Origin: UBA668 sp046052275
Lineage (GTDB): Bacteria > Actinomycetota > Acidimicrobiia > Acidimicrobiales > Ilumatobacteraceae
Reading direction: 5' to 3'
NCBI GenBank assembly: GCA_046052275.1
Contig: JBJOMQ010000004.1
Location: forward strand, 1-31,952
DNA: 31,952 nucleotides
Positions within the stretch are counted from its first letter, which is position 1, and every line of letters starts with the position of its first letter. Below the pieces are notes generated by a model. The model saw nothing but the letters and a program-made list of their open reading frames with translations, ran no database searches and was not told the DNA's origin. Of this stretch, positions 1 to 7,821 are shown piece after piece. The translations under genes and the position numbers were made by a program.

Positions 1-317
1 TCACTCCCGACCATGTCGCCGGGAACGAACTGTCCCGCTCTGGCGACCTCGCTCCTGCCAACGTGCGCCTGCAGCAGGCAGGCGTCAGGATCGAGCGTCG
101 CAGCGTCATGCGCGCCATCACCGCAGGGGGTGCCGTCGTCGAGGACAGGTTCACTGGCGAGCGGCGAACGATTGCGTGCGCAGCGGTCGTCGACTGCGGG
201 TTCCGGCTGCCGGCGCCGCCGATGCCCGGTGCCCACCACCAGGTCGGCGACTGCGTCGCACCGCGCACCCTGCTGGAGGCCGTGCTCGAGGGCAGGCGGG
301 CGGCCCGTTCGCTGTGA
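1..317 (+). CDS. C-terminal end of an FAD/NAD-binding oxidoreductase (OYE / 2,4-dienoyl-CoA reductase type), 5' truncated
   Basis: Only the last ~104 residues are present; the frame is open from base 3 and the gene begins left of the window. The fragment shows a nucleotide-binding-domain pattern: a beta-rich stretch (VEDRFTGERRTIACAAVVDC) followed by the closing FAD motif VGDCVAPRTLLEAVLEG and a terminal helix. This ending is typical of the pyridine-nucleotide-disulfide domain at the C-terminus of NADH:flavin oxidoreductases such as 2,4-dienoyl-CoA reductase or dimethylamine dehydrogenase relatives, so a redox enzyme with FMN, FAD and perhaps an Fe-S cluster is likely. The catalytic barrel is outside the window, so the substrate cannot be judged. 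The stop (315-317) overlaps the GTG start of the next gene by 4 bases, which suggests co-translation. Confidence 0.7.
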   Translation, partial: TPDHVAGNELSRSGDLAPANVRLQQAGVRIERRSVMRAITAGGAVVEDRFTGERRTIACAAVVDCGFRLPAPPMPGAHHQVGDCVAPRTLLEAVLEGRRAARSL

Positions 318-2116
318 CAACCGGCAACCGCTACCGGCCGGCAGCCGTCCTCTGGGACATGGACGGCACGATTGTCGACACCGAGCCGTACTGGATCGAG
401 TGCGAGTACGAGCTCGTCCGCCAGTTCGGCGGGCACTGGGACCAGCGCAAGGCGCATTCCGTCGTCGGCCTCGACCTCCGCGAGACCGCCAGGATCCTTC
501 AGGAGCAGGGCTCGGTCGACCTGCCGATCGACGACATCGTCAATCGCCTGCTCGACGGTGTCATCGACCGAGTCCGCACACGAGTGCCATGGCGTCCCGG
601 CGCACGCGAGTTGCTCGCCGCACTACGCGAGGCGGACATTCCGTGCGCACTGGTCACCATGAGCTGGACGCGCTTCGCCGATGCGGTCGTCGAGTCGCTC
701 CCGCCCGGTTCGTTCGACGCCGTCATCACGGGCGACATGGTGCGGAATGGCAAGCCCCACCCCGAGCCCTACCTCGCAGCCGCAGCAGCCCTCGGTGTCG
801 ACCCGCGCCGGTGCATCGCCATCGAGGACTCGCCGACCGGCGCTCGCAGCGCCGCTGCTGCCGGGTGCCGAACGATCGCCGTGCCCAACGTCGTCGACGT
901 GCCCGACATCGACGGTGTCCGGCGGATTGCATCGCTCGACGGCGTGAACCCTGCGCTCTTCGGGCTTCGCCCACGAGGACGGTTGCGGCTGCGTCCGCTC
1001 GCGGCGCTCGCGCTGGTGATCGCCATCGCCGCTGCAGCCGCCATCGTTGTCCGCCGCGACGATCCCCCGCTGCCCGTGATCCCGATGAGCGGGTGGGCAC
1101 CGTACTGGGTGCTCGAGAGTGCCGCAGCCACGATCGATGCCGAGGGCTCGCACTTCACTGAGCTGTCGCCCTTCTGGTTCGAGGCGCGCAGCGCCACCGA
1201 CGTCGGTCTCGTCTCCACGCTCGACGAGGACGCTGCCAAGCGCTTCCTCGACTCAGCGCGCAGTTCGGGTGCATTCGTCATTCCCGCGGTGGTCGACGTG
1301 ATGCCTGCCAATGGGATGGCCTCAGTGCTCGCCGACGACGATGCGCGACAGCGTCATGTCGCCGCGCTCGTAGCGCTCGCCGAGACGTGGGATGCCGACG
1401 GCCTCGACATCGACTACGAGCGCTTTGCGTTCAGCGACGACCACTCCACCTGGGACACGACCGCCGTCGACTGGATCACGTTCCTCGGTGAGCTCGGAGC
1501 CGGGCTCCGAGCCGACGGGCGCTTGCTCACCGTTGCCGTGCCGCCGATCTACGACTCCGGCCGTACCGCCGACAGCGGCTACTGGGTCTACGACTATGCA
1601 GCCATGGGCAAGATCGTCGATCGCATCCGCATCATGGCCTACGACTACTCCGTCGGCTCACCCGGCCCGATCGCCCCGCTCGAGTGGGTCAGCGTCGCCG
1701 TGCGTGCTGCAAAGGAGGCCGTCGACGACGACACCAAGGTGGTGCTCGGCATCCCGCTCTACGGTCGCAACTGGGTCGTCGACACCGAGGGCACATGTCC
1801 GGCCGACACCCCGGGACGAGTCGACCCCAACCTTCGCGAGGTCGACCAGTTGCTCGATCGCTATGGCGCCACGACGACCTACGACCCGCTGACTGGCGAC
1901 GAGTGGTTCGAGTACTCGCGCGAGTCGTCTGACGGCGTCACGTCGTGTGTCCAGACTCGGCGAGTCCACTTCGTCGGCCCGCGTGGCGCACGCGAGCGCG
2001 TCGACATCGCCCGCCGCGAGCGGATCGGCGGTGTCGCCTTCTGGGCCCTCGGCTTCGACACCCCGGCAGTCTGGGAGGCCGTGCGATCGCTCGCCCTCGA
2101 CCCAGTGGAGCCGTGA
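314..2116 (+). CDS. HAD-family phosphatase fused to a membrane-anchored GH18 glycosidase domain
   Basis: The 600-residue product starts at GTG 314, overlapping the previous stop. Residues ~10-220 are a HAD hydrolase of the beta-phosphoglucomutase/phosphoglycolate phosphatase type: DMDGT with D15 and D17, K147 in NGKPHPEP, and IEDSPTGA with D172, so the core catalytic residues look intact. A basic stretch (RPRGRLRLR) then leads into one hydrophobic helix at ~229-248. The rest (~255-600) is a GH18 domain: DGLDIDYE at 362-369 with E369 as acid/base, MAYDYS, VVLGIPLYGRNW and the closing GVAFWALGF, resembling the YaaH/YdhD peptidoglycan- or chitin-active group. The positive-inside rule puts HAD in the cytoplasm and GH18 outside. 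The frame is continuous. An in-frame GTG at 944 could start a separate GH18 protein, but no stop ends the HAD part first. Substrates are unknown. Confidence 0.85.
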   Translation: MTTGNRYRPAAVLWDMDGTIVDTEPYWIECEYELVRQFGGHWDQRKAHSVVGLDLRETARILQEQGSVDLPIDDIVNRLLDGVIDRVRTRVPWRPGARELLAALREADIPCALVTMSWTRFADAVVESLPPGSFDAVITGDMVRNGKPHPEPYLAAAAALGVDPRRCIAIEDSPTGARSAAAAGCRTIAVPNVVDVPDIDGVRRIASLDGVNPALFGLRPRGRLRLRPLAALALVIAIAAAAAIVVRRDDPPLPVIPMSGWAPYWVLESAAATIDAEGSHFTELSPFWFEARSATDVGLVSTLDEDAAKRFLDSARSSGAFVIPAVVDVMPANGMASVLADDDARQRHVAALVALAETWDADGLDIDYERFAFSDDHSTWDTTAVDWITFLGELGAGLRADGRLLTVAVPPIYDSGRTADSGYWVYDYAAMGKIVDRIRIMAYDYSVGSPGPIAPLEWVSVAVRAAKEAVDDDTKVVLGIPLYGRNWVVDTEGTCPADTPGRVDPNLREVDQLLDRYGATTTYDPLTGDEWFEYSRESSDGVTSCVQTRRVHFVGPRGARERVDIARRERIGGVAFWALGFDTPAVWEAVRSLALDPVEP

Positions 2117-2123
2117 CGGGCGG

Positions 2124-3776
2124 TCAGCGGACCTCGAGCGCCAGCACCGAGCGCGGCGCCACCCGGTAGCGGCGGCGCCCGTCGCGGACATGCGGCTCGA
2201 CGTGCGTCGCCGACGAGAACGCCGGGGCCCAGTCACCGGGCACATCGATGGCGAAGTCCAGCGGCTCCCACCACGCGTTCACCATCACGTACAGGCCATT
2301 CCCGCTCCAGGCGAGCGAGTGCGAGTGATACGACTCGTCAATCCCGCCGTCGACGCCGTGGAATTCGACCTCTCGCAGCGGATGTCGCCGCCGCAGTGCA
2401 GCGAGCACCCTGACCGCGTCGGTGAGCTCGGCCCACTCGTCTGCACGGGTCCAGTCGACCCACGACTGCGGACCGTCGATGTCGTAGGGGTTGTCGTGGC
2501 CGTCCTGCGATCGGGCGAACTCGTCACCCATCACCCACATCGCTGCACCCGCCGACAGCAGCAGCACCGCGAAGTAGTTCTTCAACTGCTGCATGCGCAG
2601 GTCGGCACCGGTGTCCCATGACCGGTGGCGGTCGCTGGTGACGGCGGCCAGGTCGTACATCGTCAGCCCGTCGTGCGCGGTCACGAAGTTCACCGTCCGC
2701 CGCGGCGTGAACGGGCCGGGCTCCGAGAACAGGTCGGGACTCGCCTCGACTCGTCGGCGGACGGCATGTACCAGCCCCGGCTCGCCACGCAGGAGACCAC
2801 GGACGTCGTCGCGGAAGCGGTCGTTCCACTGCCGCCACGACTCCCACGGCCATCCCCTCCCCACCTGGTACGCGCCGAGATCCCACGGCTCGGCGACGAG
2901 GTCGATGCCCCGCTGTTCGGACCACGACGTCACGAGTTCGATCAGGCCGCCACCGTCTCGGGTGAGCAGCGACGCAAGGTCGAAGCGGAAGCCATCGATG
3001 CCGAGGTCTGCGTATCGGTCGAGTGCCTCGAGCACCAGCGTTCGCACGTAGGGATGCGACGGATCGACGTCGTTGCCGCAGCCGCTGTCACTGACGAGCG
3101 TGCCGTCGGGGTGACGCCGGTGAAGGGCCGGATCGAGTCCACGCAGGCTGAGCGGCGGCATCTCGCTCCCGCCCTCGCCGGTGTGGTTGAAGACGACATC
3201 GACCCACACATCGAGACCTCTCGAATGCGCTGCTGACACCAACTCGGCAAGCTCCTCTGCGGCGCGCTGCGGCTCTCGGGCGTAGTGACGATGGACGGCA
3301 CCCCACACGATCGGCATGTAGCCCCAGTAGTTGCTTCGGTCGTCGAACGGATGCACCGGCATCAGCTCGACGACGTCGACACCGAGCGATGCGATGTGGT
3401 CGAGGCGCTCGATGCACCCCAGGTAGCCGCCGCCGAAGCCCTTCACGTGCAACTCGTACACGATCGGCTGCTCGGCTCGATCGTGGAGCCGGGCACGCTG
3501 CGGATGCCGCTGCCACGGCTCTCGGATGACACCCCACGGCCCGTCGTCGAGCACGACGACGTCGAGGGCATGCGGATCGACGAGCTGGACGCCATCGACG
3601 TCGAGCCGGTACCGGGTGCCCGCCGCCACCGATCCCGAAACGTGCCACTGCTCGCCATCGAGCCGCCGGGCCGGGATCCGGCGGGCAGGCCTCCCCTCCT
3701 CGACCACGATCACGGCGACCGCAACCGCTGACGGGGCGTGGACGCGGAGGTCCAGCGGCAGAGACTCCCGACCCAT
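2124..3776 (-). CDS. glgX: GlgX-like glycogen debranching / isoamylase-type GH13 enzyme
   Basis: The 550-residue product starts at ATG 3776; a GTG 18 bases upstream is possible but less likely. The N-terminal ~95 residues look like the CBM48/early-set beta domain of isoamylase-type enzymes, followed by a GH13 barrel: DVVFNHT (region I), GIDGFRFDLAS with nucleophile D266, LVAEPWDLGAYQVG with acid/base E296, and NFVTAHDGLT with D369. These are GlgX/TreX-type signatures, implying hydrolysis of alpha-1,6 branches of glycogen or limit dextrins in the cytoplasm. It is about 100-150 residues shorter than typical GlgX (650-720), apparently in the barrel insertions and the C-terminal domain. The stop lies 7 bases from the convergent HAD-GH18 gene. 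No other glycogen gene is in the window. A malto-oligosyltrehalose trehalohydrolase is less likely, given the GlgX-type AEPWD and TAHDG motifs. Confidence 0.82.
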   Translation of the reverse strand: MGRESLPLDLRVHAPSAVAVAVIVVEEGRPARRIPARRLDGEQWHVSGSVAAGTRYRLDVDGVQLVDPHALDVVVLDDGPWGVIREPWQRHPQRARLHDRAEQPIVYELHVKGFGGGYLGCIERLDHIASLGVDVVELMPVHPFDDRSNYWGYMPIVWGAVHRHYAREPQRAAEELAELVSAAHSRGLDVWVDVVFNHTGEGGSEMPPLSLRGLDPALHRRHPDGTLVSDSGCGNDVDPSHPYVRTLVLEALDRYADLGIDGFRFDLASLLTRDGGGLIELVTSWSEQRGIDLVAEPWDLGAYQVGRGWPWESWRQWNDRFRDDVRGLLRGEPGLVHAVRRRVEASPDLFSEPGPFTPRRTVNFVTAHDGLTMYDLAAVTSDRHRSWDTGADLRMQQLKNYFAVLLLSAGAAMWVMGDEFARSQDGHDNPYDIDGPQSWVDWTRADEWAELTDAVRVLAALRRRHPLREVEFHGVDGGIDESYHSHSLAWSGNGLYVMVNAWWEPLDFAIDVPGDWAPAFSSATHVEPHVRDGRRRYRVAPRSVLALEVR

Positions 3777-3800
3777 GAGGCACCAGCATGGCACCCGACC

Positions 3801-3806
3801 TAACCT
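3801..3806 (+). promoter_or_regulatory. Putative -10 element (TAACCT) for a leaderless coxD transcript
   Basis: TAACCT lies 8 bases before ATG 3815, the spacing expected when the first transcribed base is the A of the start codon. No clear -35 element is visible. Confidence 0.5.
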
Positions 3807-3814
3807 GCTCGGCG

Positions 3815-4744
3815 ATGGACCACGGCACCTCCCCCGCCTCGCCCGCCGACGTCGCGGCGGCGCTCAGCGCGCACGGCTACATCGCCGACGAGGGACTCGC
3901 TACGTCGGTCTTTCTCGCAATGACCCTCCGCCGGCCGCTGCTGCTCGAGGGAGAGGCTGGCGTCGGCAAGACCGAGGTGGCAAAGGTGCTCTCGCGCTGG
4001 ACCGGCGGCGAGCTCATCCGGCTCCAGTGCTACGAGGGCATCGACGCCGCCCAGGCCGTCTACGACTGGGACTACAGCAAGCAGCTGCTGCACCTCCGCG
4101 CCGCAGAGGCCACCGGCGAGTCGCGTCAGCTCTCCACCGACGCGCTCGAGCAGCAGCTGTACCACGAGCGGTTCCTGCTGCGTCGCGCCCTGCTTCGCGC
4201 CATCGACACGGCCGCCGCCGTGCCACCGGTGCTCCTCGTCGACGAGATCGACCGAGCCGACGACGAGTTCGAGGCATACCTTCTCGAGGTGCTCAGCGAA
4301 TACCAGGTGACGGTTCCCGAGCTTGGAAGGTTCGCTGCAGCGGTTCCCCCCTTGGTGGTGCTCACCAGCAACCGCACACGCGACGTTCACGACGCCCTCA
4401 AGCGCCGCTGTCTCTACCATTGGGTCGAGCACCCCGACTTCGAGCGCGAGGTCCGCATCGTCAGGCTGCGCGTTCCGCAGGCATCTGACGAACTGGCCCG
4501 ACAGGTGGCCGCCGCCGTGGAATCACTCCGCGAACTGCACCTCTACAAGCCGCCCGGCGTCGCCGAGACCATCGACTGGGCACAGGCGCTCGCGGCACTC
4601 GGCACAGCGACCCTCGACGAGCGGGTCGTGGCGTCGACACTCGGCACCGTGCTGAAGTACCGCGAGGACCAGGAGCGAACCCGCCAGCACGGCATCGCCG
4701 ACCTCGTCAAGCAGGCGTTCGAACGTGGCCAGCGCCACGACTGA
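3815..4744 (+). CDS. coxD: MoxR-family AAA+ ATPase, CoxD-type Mo-hydroxylase maturation factor
   Basis: The 309-residue AAA+ ATPase has Walker A GEAGVGKT at 46-53 and Walker B LLVDEIDRADDEFEA with D143/E144, followed by sensor-1 LTSNRTRDVHDALKRRC. It is of the MoxR/CoxD class, which works with VWA-domain partners. CoxD is known to help mature the Cu/S-Mo centre of aerobic CO dehydrogenase. The start at 3815 is chosen because a TANNNT box sits 8 bases upstream and the protein then begins just before the conserved VAAALSAHGYIADE. ATG 3788, with GAGG 7 bases upstream, is a real alternative adding 9 residues. It is divergent from glgX, with 38 bases between starts. The coxE start overlaps its end by 20 bases, so the two are very likely co-translated. 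Confidence 0.87.
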   Translation: MDHGTSPASPADVAAALSAHGYIADEGLATSVFLAMTLRRPLLLEGEAGVGKTEVAKVLSRWTGGELIRLQCYEGIDAAQAVYDWDYSKQLLHLRAAEATGESRQLSTDALEQQLYHERFLLRRALLRAIDTAAAVPPVLLVDEIDRADDEFEAYLLEVLSEYQVTVPELGRFAAAVPPLVVLTSNRTRDVHDALKRRCLYHWVEHPDFEREVRIVRLRVPQASDELARQVAAAVESLRELHLYKPPGVAETIDWAQALAALGTATLDERVVASTLGTVLKYREDQERTRQHGIADLVKQAFERGQRHD

Positions 4745-5870
4745 CTCTGCCGAGCGGATTGCGGTCACCTTCGCACGGGTGCTGCGCGGTGCCGGTCTGA
4801 AAGTGCCACTCGGTGCAGTGCTCGCCTACGTCGACGCGCTCGGGGCGCTTCGGCTCGGCGAGCGCAGCGACGCCTACTGGGCCGGCAGGGCGACGCTCGT
4901 GCGTGGACCCGAGGACATCCCCCTCTACGACCGGGCCTTCGAGGTGTTCTGGCAGGGGCTGCGCACCGTCGGCGAGACCGTCGCCGACGAGCCCCAGCGC
5001 ATCACGCTCGCCGTCGACGACGACAGCGACGGCGACGACGGCGATGACGGCGGCGAACCGTCCGCAGACCCGATGCTGACGCTGCGGTTCTCGGCAGTCG
5101 AGACGCTGCGCGAGAAGGACTTCGCCGAGTACACCGACGATGAGTTGCGGCTTGCCCGCGACCTGATGGGACGACTCCGGCTCGCCGGGCCGCCGCGTCG
5201 GTCGTTCCGCTATGCGCCCGCACGCGCCGGCAGGCGCAACGACCTGCGCGCCACGATGCGCGCATCACTGCGCACCGGTGGCGAGCCGCTGCGCCGGCAC
5301 TGGCGCGAACCCGGCCCGCGGCAGCGCCGGCTCGTGCTGCTGCTCGACATCAGCGGGTCAATGGAGCCATATGCGCGGGCGATGCTCCGCTTCGTCCATG
5401 CCGCCGTCGCCGGCCGCCAGCGGGTCGAGGCCTTCGCTCTCGGCACCCGCCTCACTCGCATGACCAAGGAGCTCGCTGACCGCGATCCCGACACTGCCCT
5501 CGCCCGGGCGGCGATGCGCGTACAGGACTGGAGTGGTGGCACCAGGCTCGGCGACTGCCTGCGCGCCTTCAACGACGAATGGGGTGTGCGGGGCATGGCC
5601 CGCGGCGCCATCGTGGTCGTGCTGAGCGACGGATGGGACCGCGGTGACCCCGAGGCCCTTGCCGAGCAGATGAGCCGGCTCGGGCGGGTCGCCTACCACG
5701 TGGTCTGGGTGAACCCCCTGAAGGTGACACCGGGCTACGCCCCGCTGGCTCGTGGCATGGCAGCCGCCCTGCCGTTCGTCGACGACTTCGTCGAGGGGCA
5801 TAGCCTGTCGGCCATGCACCGACTGGCGACAGTGATCGCCGCCGAAGCGCCCCGAAGGCAGGCATCGTGA
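4725..5870 (+). CDS. coxE: VWA-domain protein, CoxE-type partner of CoxD
   Basis: The 381-residue protein begins at GTG 4725 inside the end of coxD. Residues 1-95 and 115-160 form the conserved CoxE N-terminal region, split by a very acidic low-complexity linker (98-110, runs of Asp with Gly). The VWA domain occupies about 200-370 and carries the metal-ion-dependent adhesion site DISGSM (D208, S210, S212), later TRLGD and LSDGWDRGD. CoxE-type proteins form a chaperone pair with a MoxR ATPase, acting in the cytoplasm or at the membrane face on molybdenum enzymes such as CO dehydrogenase. No signal peptide or membrane helix is seen. The stop overlaps the next gene (xdhC N-domain) by 4 bases, continuing the operon. 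Confidence 0.87.
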   Translation: MASATTDSAERIAVTFARVLRGAGLKVPLGAVLAYVDALGALRLGERSDAYWAGRATLVRGPEDIPLYDRAFEVFWQGLRTVGETVADEPQRITLAVDDDSDGDDGDDGGEPSADPMLTLRFSAVETLREKDFAEYTDDELRLARDLMGRLRLAGPPRRSFRYAPARAGRRNDLRATMRASLRTGGEPLRRHWREPGPRQRRLVLLLDISGSMEPYARAMLRFVHAAVAGRQRVEAFALGTRLTRMTKELADRDPDTALARAAMRVQDWSGGTRLGDCLRAFNDEWGVRGMARGAIVVVLSDGWDRGDPEALAEQMSRLGRVAYHVVWVNPLKVTPGYAPLARGMAAALPFVDDFVEGHSLSAMHRLATVIAAEAPRRQAS

Positions 5871-6184
5871 AGGACCTCATCGACGACATCGAGCGCTGGC
5901 GCAGTGCAGGGCTGCGCATCGCGCTGGCGCGTGTCGTCGACATCGAGGGTTCCGGACCGCGCGACCCCGGTGCAGCGATGATCGTCAACGAGCATGGCGA
6001 GGTGGCGGGCAGCGTCAGCGGCGGCTGCGTCGAAGGCGCCGTCGTCAGCGAGGCACTCGCCGTCCTCGCCGGCGAGGCCGAGCCGCGTGTCGTGTCGTTC
6101 GGGTACAGCGACGACGAGGCGTTCTCGGTGGGCCTCACCTGCGGCGGCACCATTCGGCTGTTCATCGAGCCGCTCGACTGGTGA
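5867..6184 (+). CDS. Stand-alone XdhC/CoxI N-terminal domain protein
   Basis: This 105-residue protein consists only of the XdhC_CoxI N-terminal domain. It starts at GTG 5867, overlapping the coxE stop by 4 bases. It keeps the two conserved cysteine motifs: GSVSGGCVEGAV with C54 and GLTCGGTI with C92. XdhC proteins bind molybdenum cofactor and promote its sulfuration and insertion into xanthine dehydrogenase-type or CO-dehydrogenase-type enzymes. In single-chain XdhC this domain is followed by a Rossmann domain; here it ends after LFIEPLDW, and the next gene carries the Rossmann part. The two products probably work as a pair. The tight coupling to coxDE supports a maturation role. Confidence 0.85.
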   Translation: MKDLIDDIERWRSAGLRIALARVVDIEGSGPRDPGAAMIVNEHGEVAGSVSGGCVEGAVVSEALAVLAGEAEPRVVSFGYSDDEAFSVGLTCGGTIRLFIEPLDW

Positions 6185-6188
6185 TGCC

Positions 6189-7001
6189 ATGACCGCGTCC
6201 GCTTCCATCTACGAGCTCCTGCGCGAGTGCCTGCGCGGCGAGCAGCCGGTGGCACTCGTCACGGTCATCGCCGGACCGGGCGTGGGCCGCAAGCTGCTCG
6301 TACGGCCCGACGGGACCACAGAGGGATCACTCGGGCAGGCCGAGCTCGATCGCATCGTCCTCCGCGACACGCTCGCCGAGCTCGAGGCCGGACGCAGCGG
6401 CGTGCGCCGCTACGGACCCGAGGGGCAGACCACCCCGGAGGACCTCGCCGACAGTCCCACGCTGACCGTCTTCGTCGAGACGTGGGCACCGCCGCCGCAG
6501 ATGTGGATCTTCGGGGCCGTCGACTTCACGGCGGCACTCGCCAAGGTCGCCAAGGTGCTCGGCTACCGGGTCACTGTGTGCGACGCCCGGGAGGTCTTCG
6601 CCACGCGCCGGCGCTTCCCGATGGCCGACGAGGTCGTCGTCAGCTGGCCGGGGCCGCTTTTCGATCGACGCGGCAGCACGCTGACGTCACGTGATGCGGT
6701 GTGCATCCTCACTCACGACCCGAAGTTCGATGTCCCGGCGGTGGCAGGGGCACTCGGCACAGCCGTTGGCTACATCGGCGTGATGGGCAGCAGGCGAACG
6801 CACGCCACACGGCTCGAGCGGCTCGCCGAGGCGGGCATCAACCGGCCCGAACAGCTCGCCCGGCTGATGTCGCCGATCGGCCTCGATCTCGGGGCGCGCA
6901 CGCCGGAGGAGACCGCCGTCAGTATCTGCGCCGAGATCATCGCCCGGAGGACCGGTCGCGGGGTCCCGAGCCTGCGCAATGGCGCCGGCCCGATTCACTG
7001 A
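6189..7001 (+). CDS. XdhC/CoxI-family protein with Rossmann domain and degenerate N-domain
   Basis: The 270-residue product starts at ATG 6189, 4 bases after the previous stop. The first ~85 residues resemble the XdhC N-domain (VALVTVIAGPGVGRKLLVRPDG and EGSLGQAELDRIV) but lack the SGGCVEG and LTCGG cysteines. Residues ~100-255 are the XdhC_C Rossmann domain: WIFGAVDFTAALAKVAKVLGYRVTVCDAR, RRFPMADEVVVSWP, ILTHDPKFDVPAVAGAL, YIGVMGSRRTHATR and the ending GLDLGARTPEETAVSICAEI. XdhC family members handle the molybdopterin cofactor of hydroxylases in the cytoplasm. Because the neighbouring 105-residue protein supplies an intact cysteine domain, the two appear to divide the work of one XdhC. The gene ends 9 bases before the convergent NlpC/P60 gene. 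Confidence 0.85.
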   Translation: MTASASIYELLRECLRGEQPVALVTVIAGPGVGRKLLVRPDGTTEGSLGQAELDRIVLRDTLAELEAGRSGVRRYGPEGQTTPEDLADSPTLTVFVETWAPPPQMWIFGAVDFTAALAKVAKVLGYRVTVCDAREVFATRRRFPMADEVVVSWPGPLFDRRGSTLTSRDAVCILTHDPKFDVPAVAGALGTAVGYIGVMGSRRTHATRLERLAEAGINRPEQLARLMSPIGLDLGARTPEETAVSICAEIIARRTGRGVPSLRNGAGPIH

Positions 7002-7010
7002 CGGCGCAGC

Positions 7011-7724
7011 TCAGCCGATCGGCCCGCCGAAGTCGGCATCGTCCTCGCGGCTGGTGCGAAGGTGGGAGAACTCGATCTCCCCGCCATAGGTGGGGGCGTG
7101 GAGGATCGCGTGATCGATCCCGAGGTAGAGCGAGATATGGCCCGGGTAGTAGACGAGGTCTCCCGGCTGAGCCTCGTCGCGGGAGAGCGGCGTGACCGTG
7201 CGGATCTGTCGGCGGCTCTGCGCCGGCAGCAGCACGTCGGTGGCCGACCAGGCGAAGCTGGTGAAGCCGGAGCAGTCGAAGCCCTTCCCCGGCTCGTTGG
7301 TGCGCTTGCGATAGGGGGTGCCCAGCTGGGTCATGGCAGCCATCAGCACCACCTGGTGCCGGTGGTCGGCCGCAGCCCAGGCCGCCTTCAGGCGCAGGGG
7401 GTCGACCTCGATACGTCGCGCGGCCTCCACGGCAATGGCGTCGCGGATGGCGATGAACCGGGCGAGGTAGTCGCCGAGGCCGGTGGTGGCGAAGATCTGC
7501 CAGTTGCGGAGCCCGTCGGCCGCCAGGGCCGCCAGCGGGTCGCTCCCGAGCGGAATGCTGTCCACGGTCCACGGCGAGGCGGGCGCCAGGCCGAGGGTCG
7601 GTCGGAGTGATGCGCCGAGCGCCAACGGCGCCACGGCCGACGCCGGCGTCACGGCACCGGTGCCGACGACGGAGCCGGCCAGAAGGGCGGCTCCGATCAG
7701 CAGGGTCGTTCGGCGGGTCGTCAT
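7011..7724 (-). CDS. Secreted NlpC/P60-family peptidoglycan endopeptidase
   Basis: The 237-residue protein has an N-terminal signal peptide (MTTRR, hydrophobic core 8-24, likely cleavage after ASA at 28-30). The catalytic NlpC/P60 domain lies at ~125-225: the cysteine in GFDCSGF (C151), QPGDLVYYPGHISLYLG with H196, and a third polar residue H209 in ILHAPTYGG. Enzymes of this family cut D-gamma-glutamyl-meso-diaminopimelate-type bonds in peptidoglycan outside the cell. Residues ~45-120 contain helical sequence without a recognised domain. Upstream is a TAGGGT box 9 bases from ATG 7724, suggesting its own leaderless promoter. It sits opposite to and within the Mo-enzyme maturation genes, with no obvious functional link to them. 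Confidence 0.88.
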   Translation of the reverse strand: MTTRRTTLLIGAALLAGSVVGTGAVTPASAVAPLALGASLRPTLGLAPASPWTVDSIPLGSDPLAALAADGLRNWQIFATTGLGDYLARFIAIRDAIAVEAARRIEVDPLRLKAAWAAADHRHQVVLMAAMTQLGTPYRKRTNEPGKGFDCSGFTSFAWSATDVLLPAQSRRQIRTVTPLSRDEAQPGDLVYYPGHISLYLGIDHAILHAPTYGGEIEFSHLRTSREDDADFGGPIG

Positions 7725-7733
7725 AGGAGAACG

Positions 7734-7739
7734 ACCCTA
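7734..7739 (-). promoter_or_regulatory. Putative -10 element (TAGGGT) for the NlpC/P60 gene
   Basis: TAGGGT on the minus strand ends 9 bases before ATG 7724. TTGATT at 7758-7763 (minus) is a possible -35 with 18-base spacing, so this is the best-formed promoter in the window. Confidence 0.5.
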
Positions 7740-7809
7740 CCGTCATCGAATTGCAACAATCAACGCGCCTGCAATGATTCCGCAACATTTTCGTCATGCG
7801 CCCACTCCC

Positions 7810-7815
7810 TAGGCT
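7810..7815 (+). promoter_or_regulatory. Putative -10 element (TAGGCT) for the MobA-like gene
   Basis: TAGGCT ends 6 bases before GTG 7822, consistent with leaderless initiation. It lies in the 97-base divergent region shared with the NlpC/P60 gene, which is noticeably more AT-rich than its surroundings. Confidence 0.5.
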
Positions 7816-7821
7816 CACCCC

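Noticed and set aside
5029..5060. Short tandem repeat (GAC/GGC-rich) in coxE
   Set aside because: It is imperfect and simply encodes an acidic Asp/Gly linker, common in this family.
7725..7821. Long structured leader (for example a cyclic di-AMP riboswitch) before the NlpC/P60 gene
   Set aside because: The gap is 97 bases and is shared with the divergent gene; both appear leaderless.
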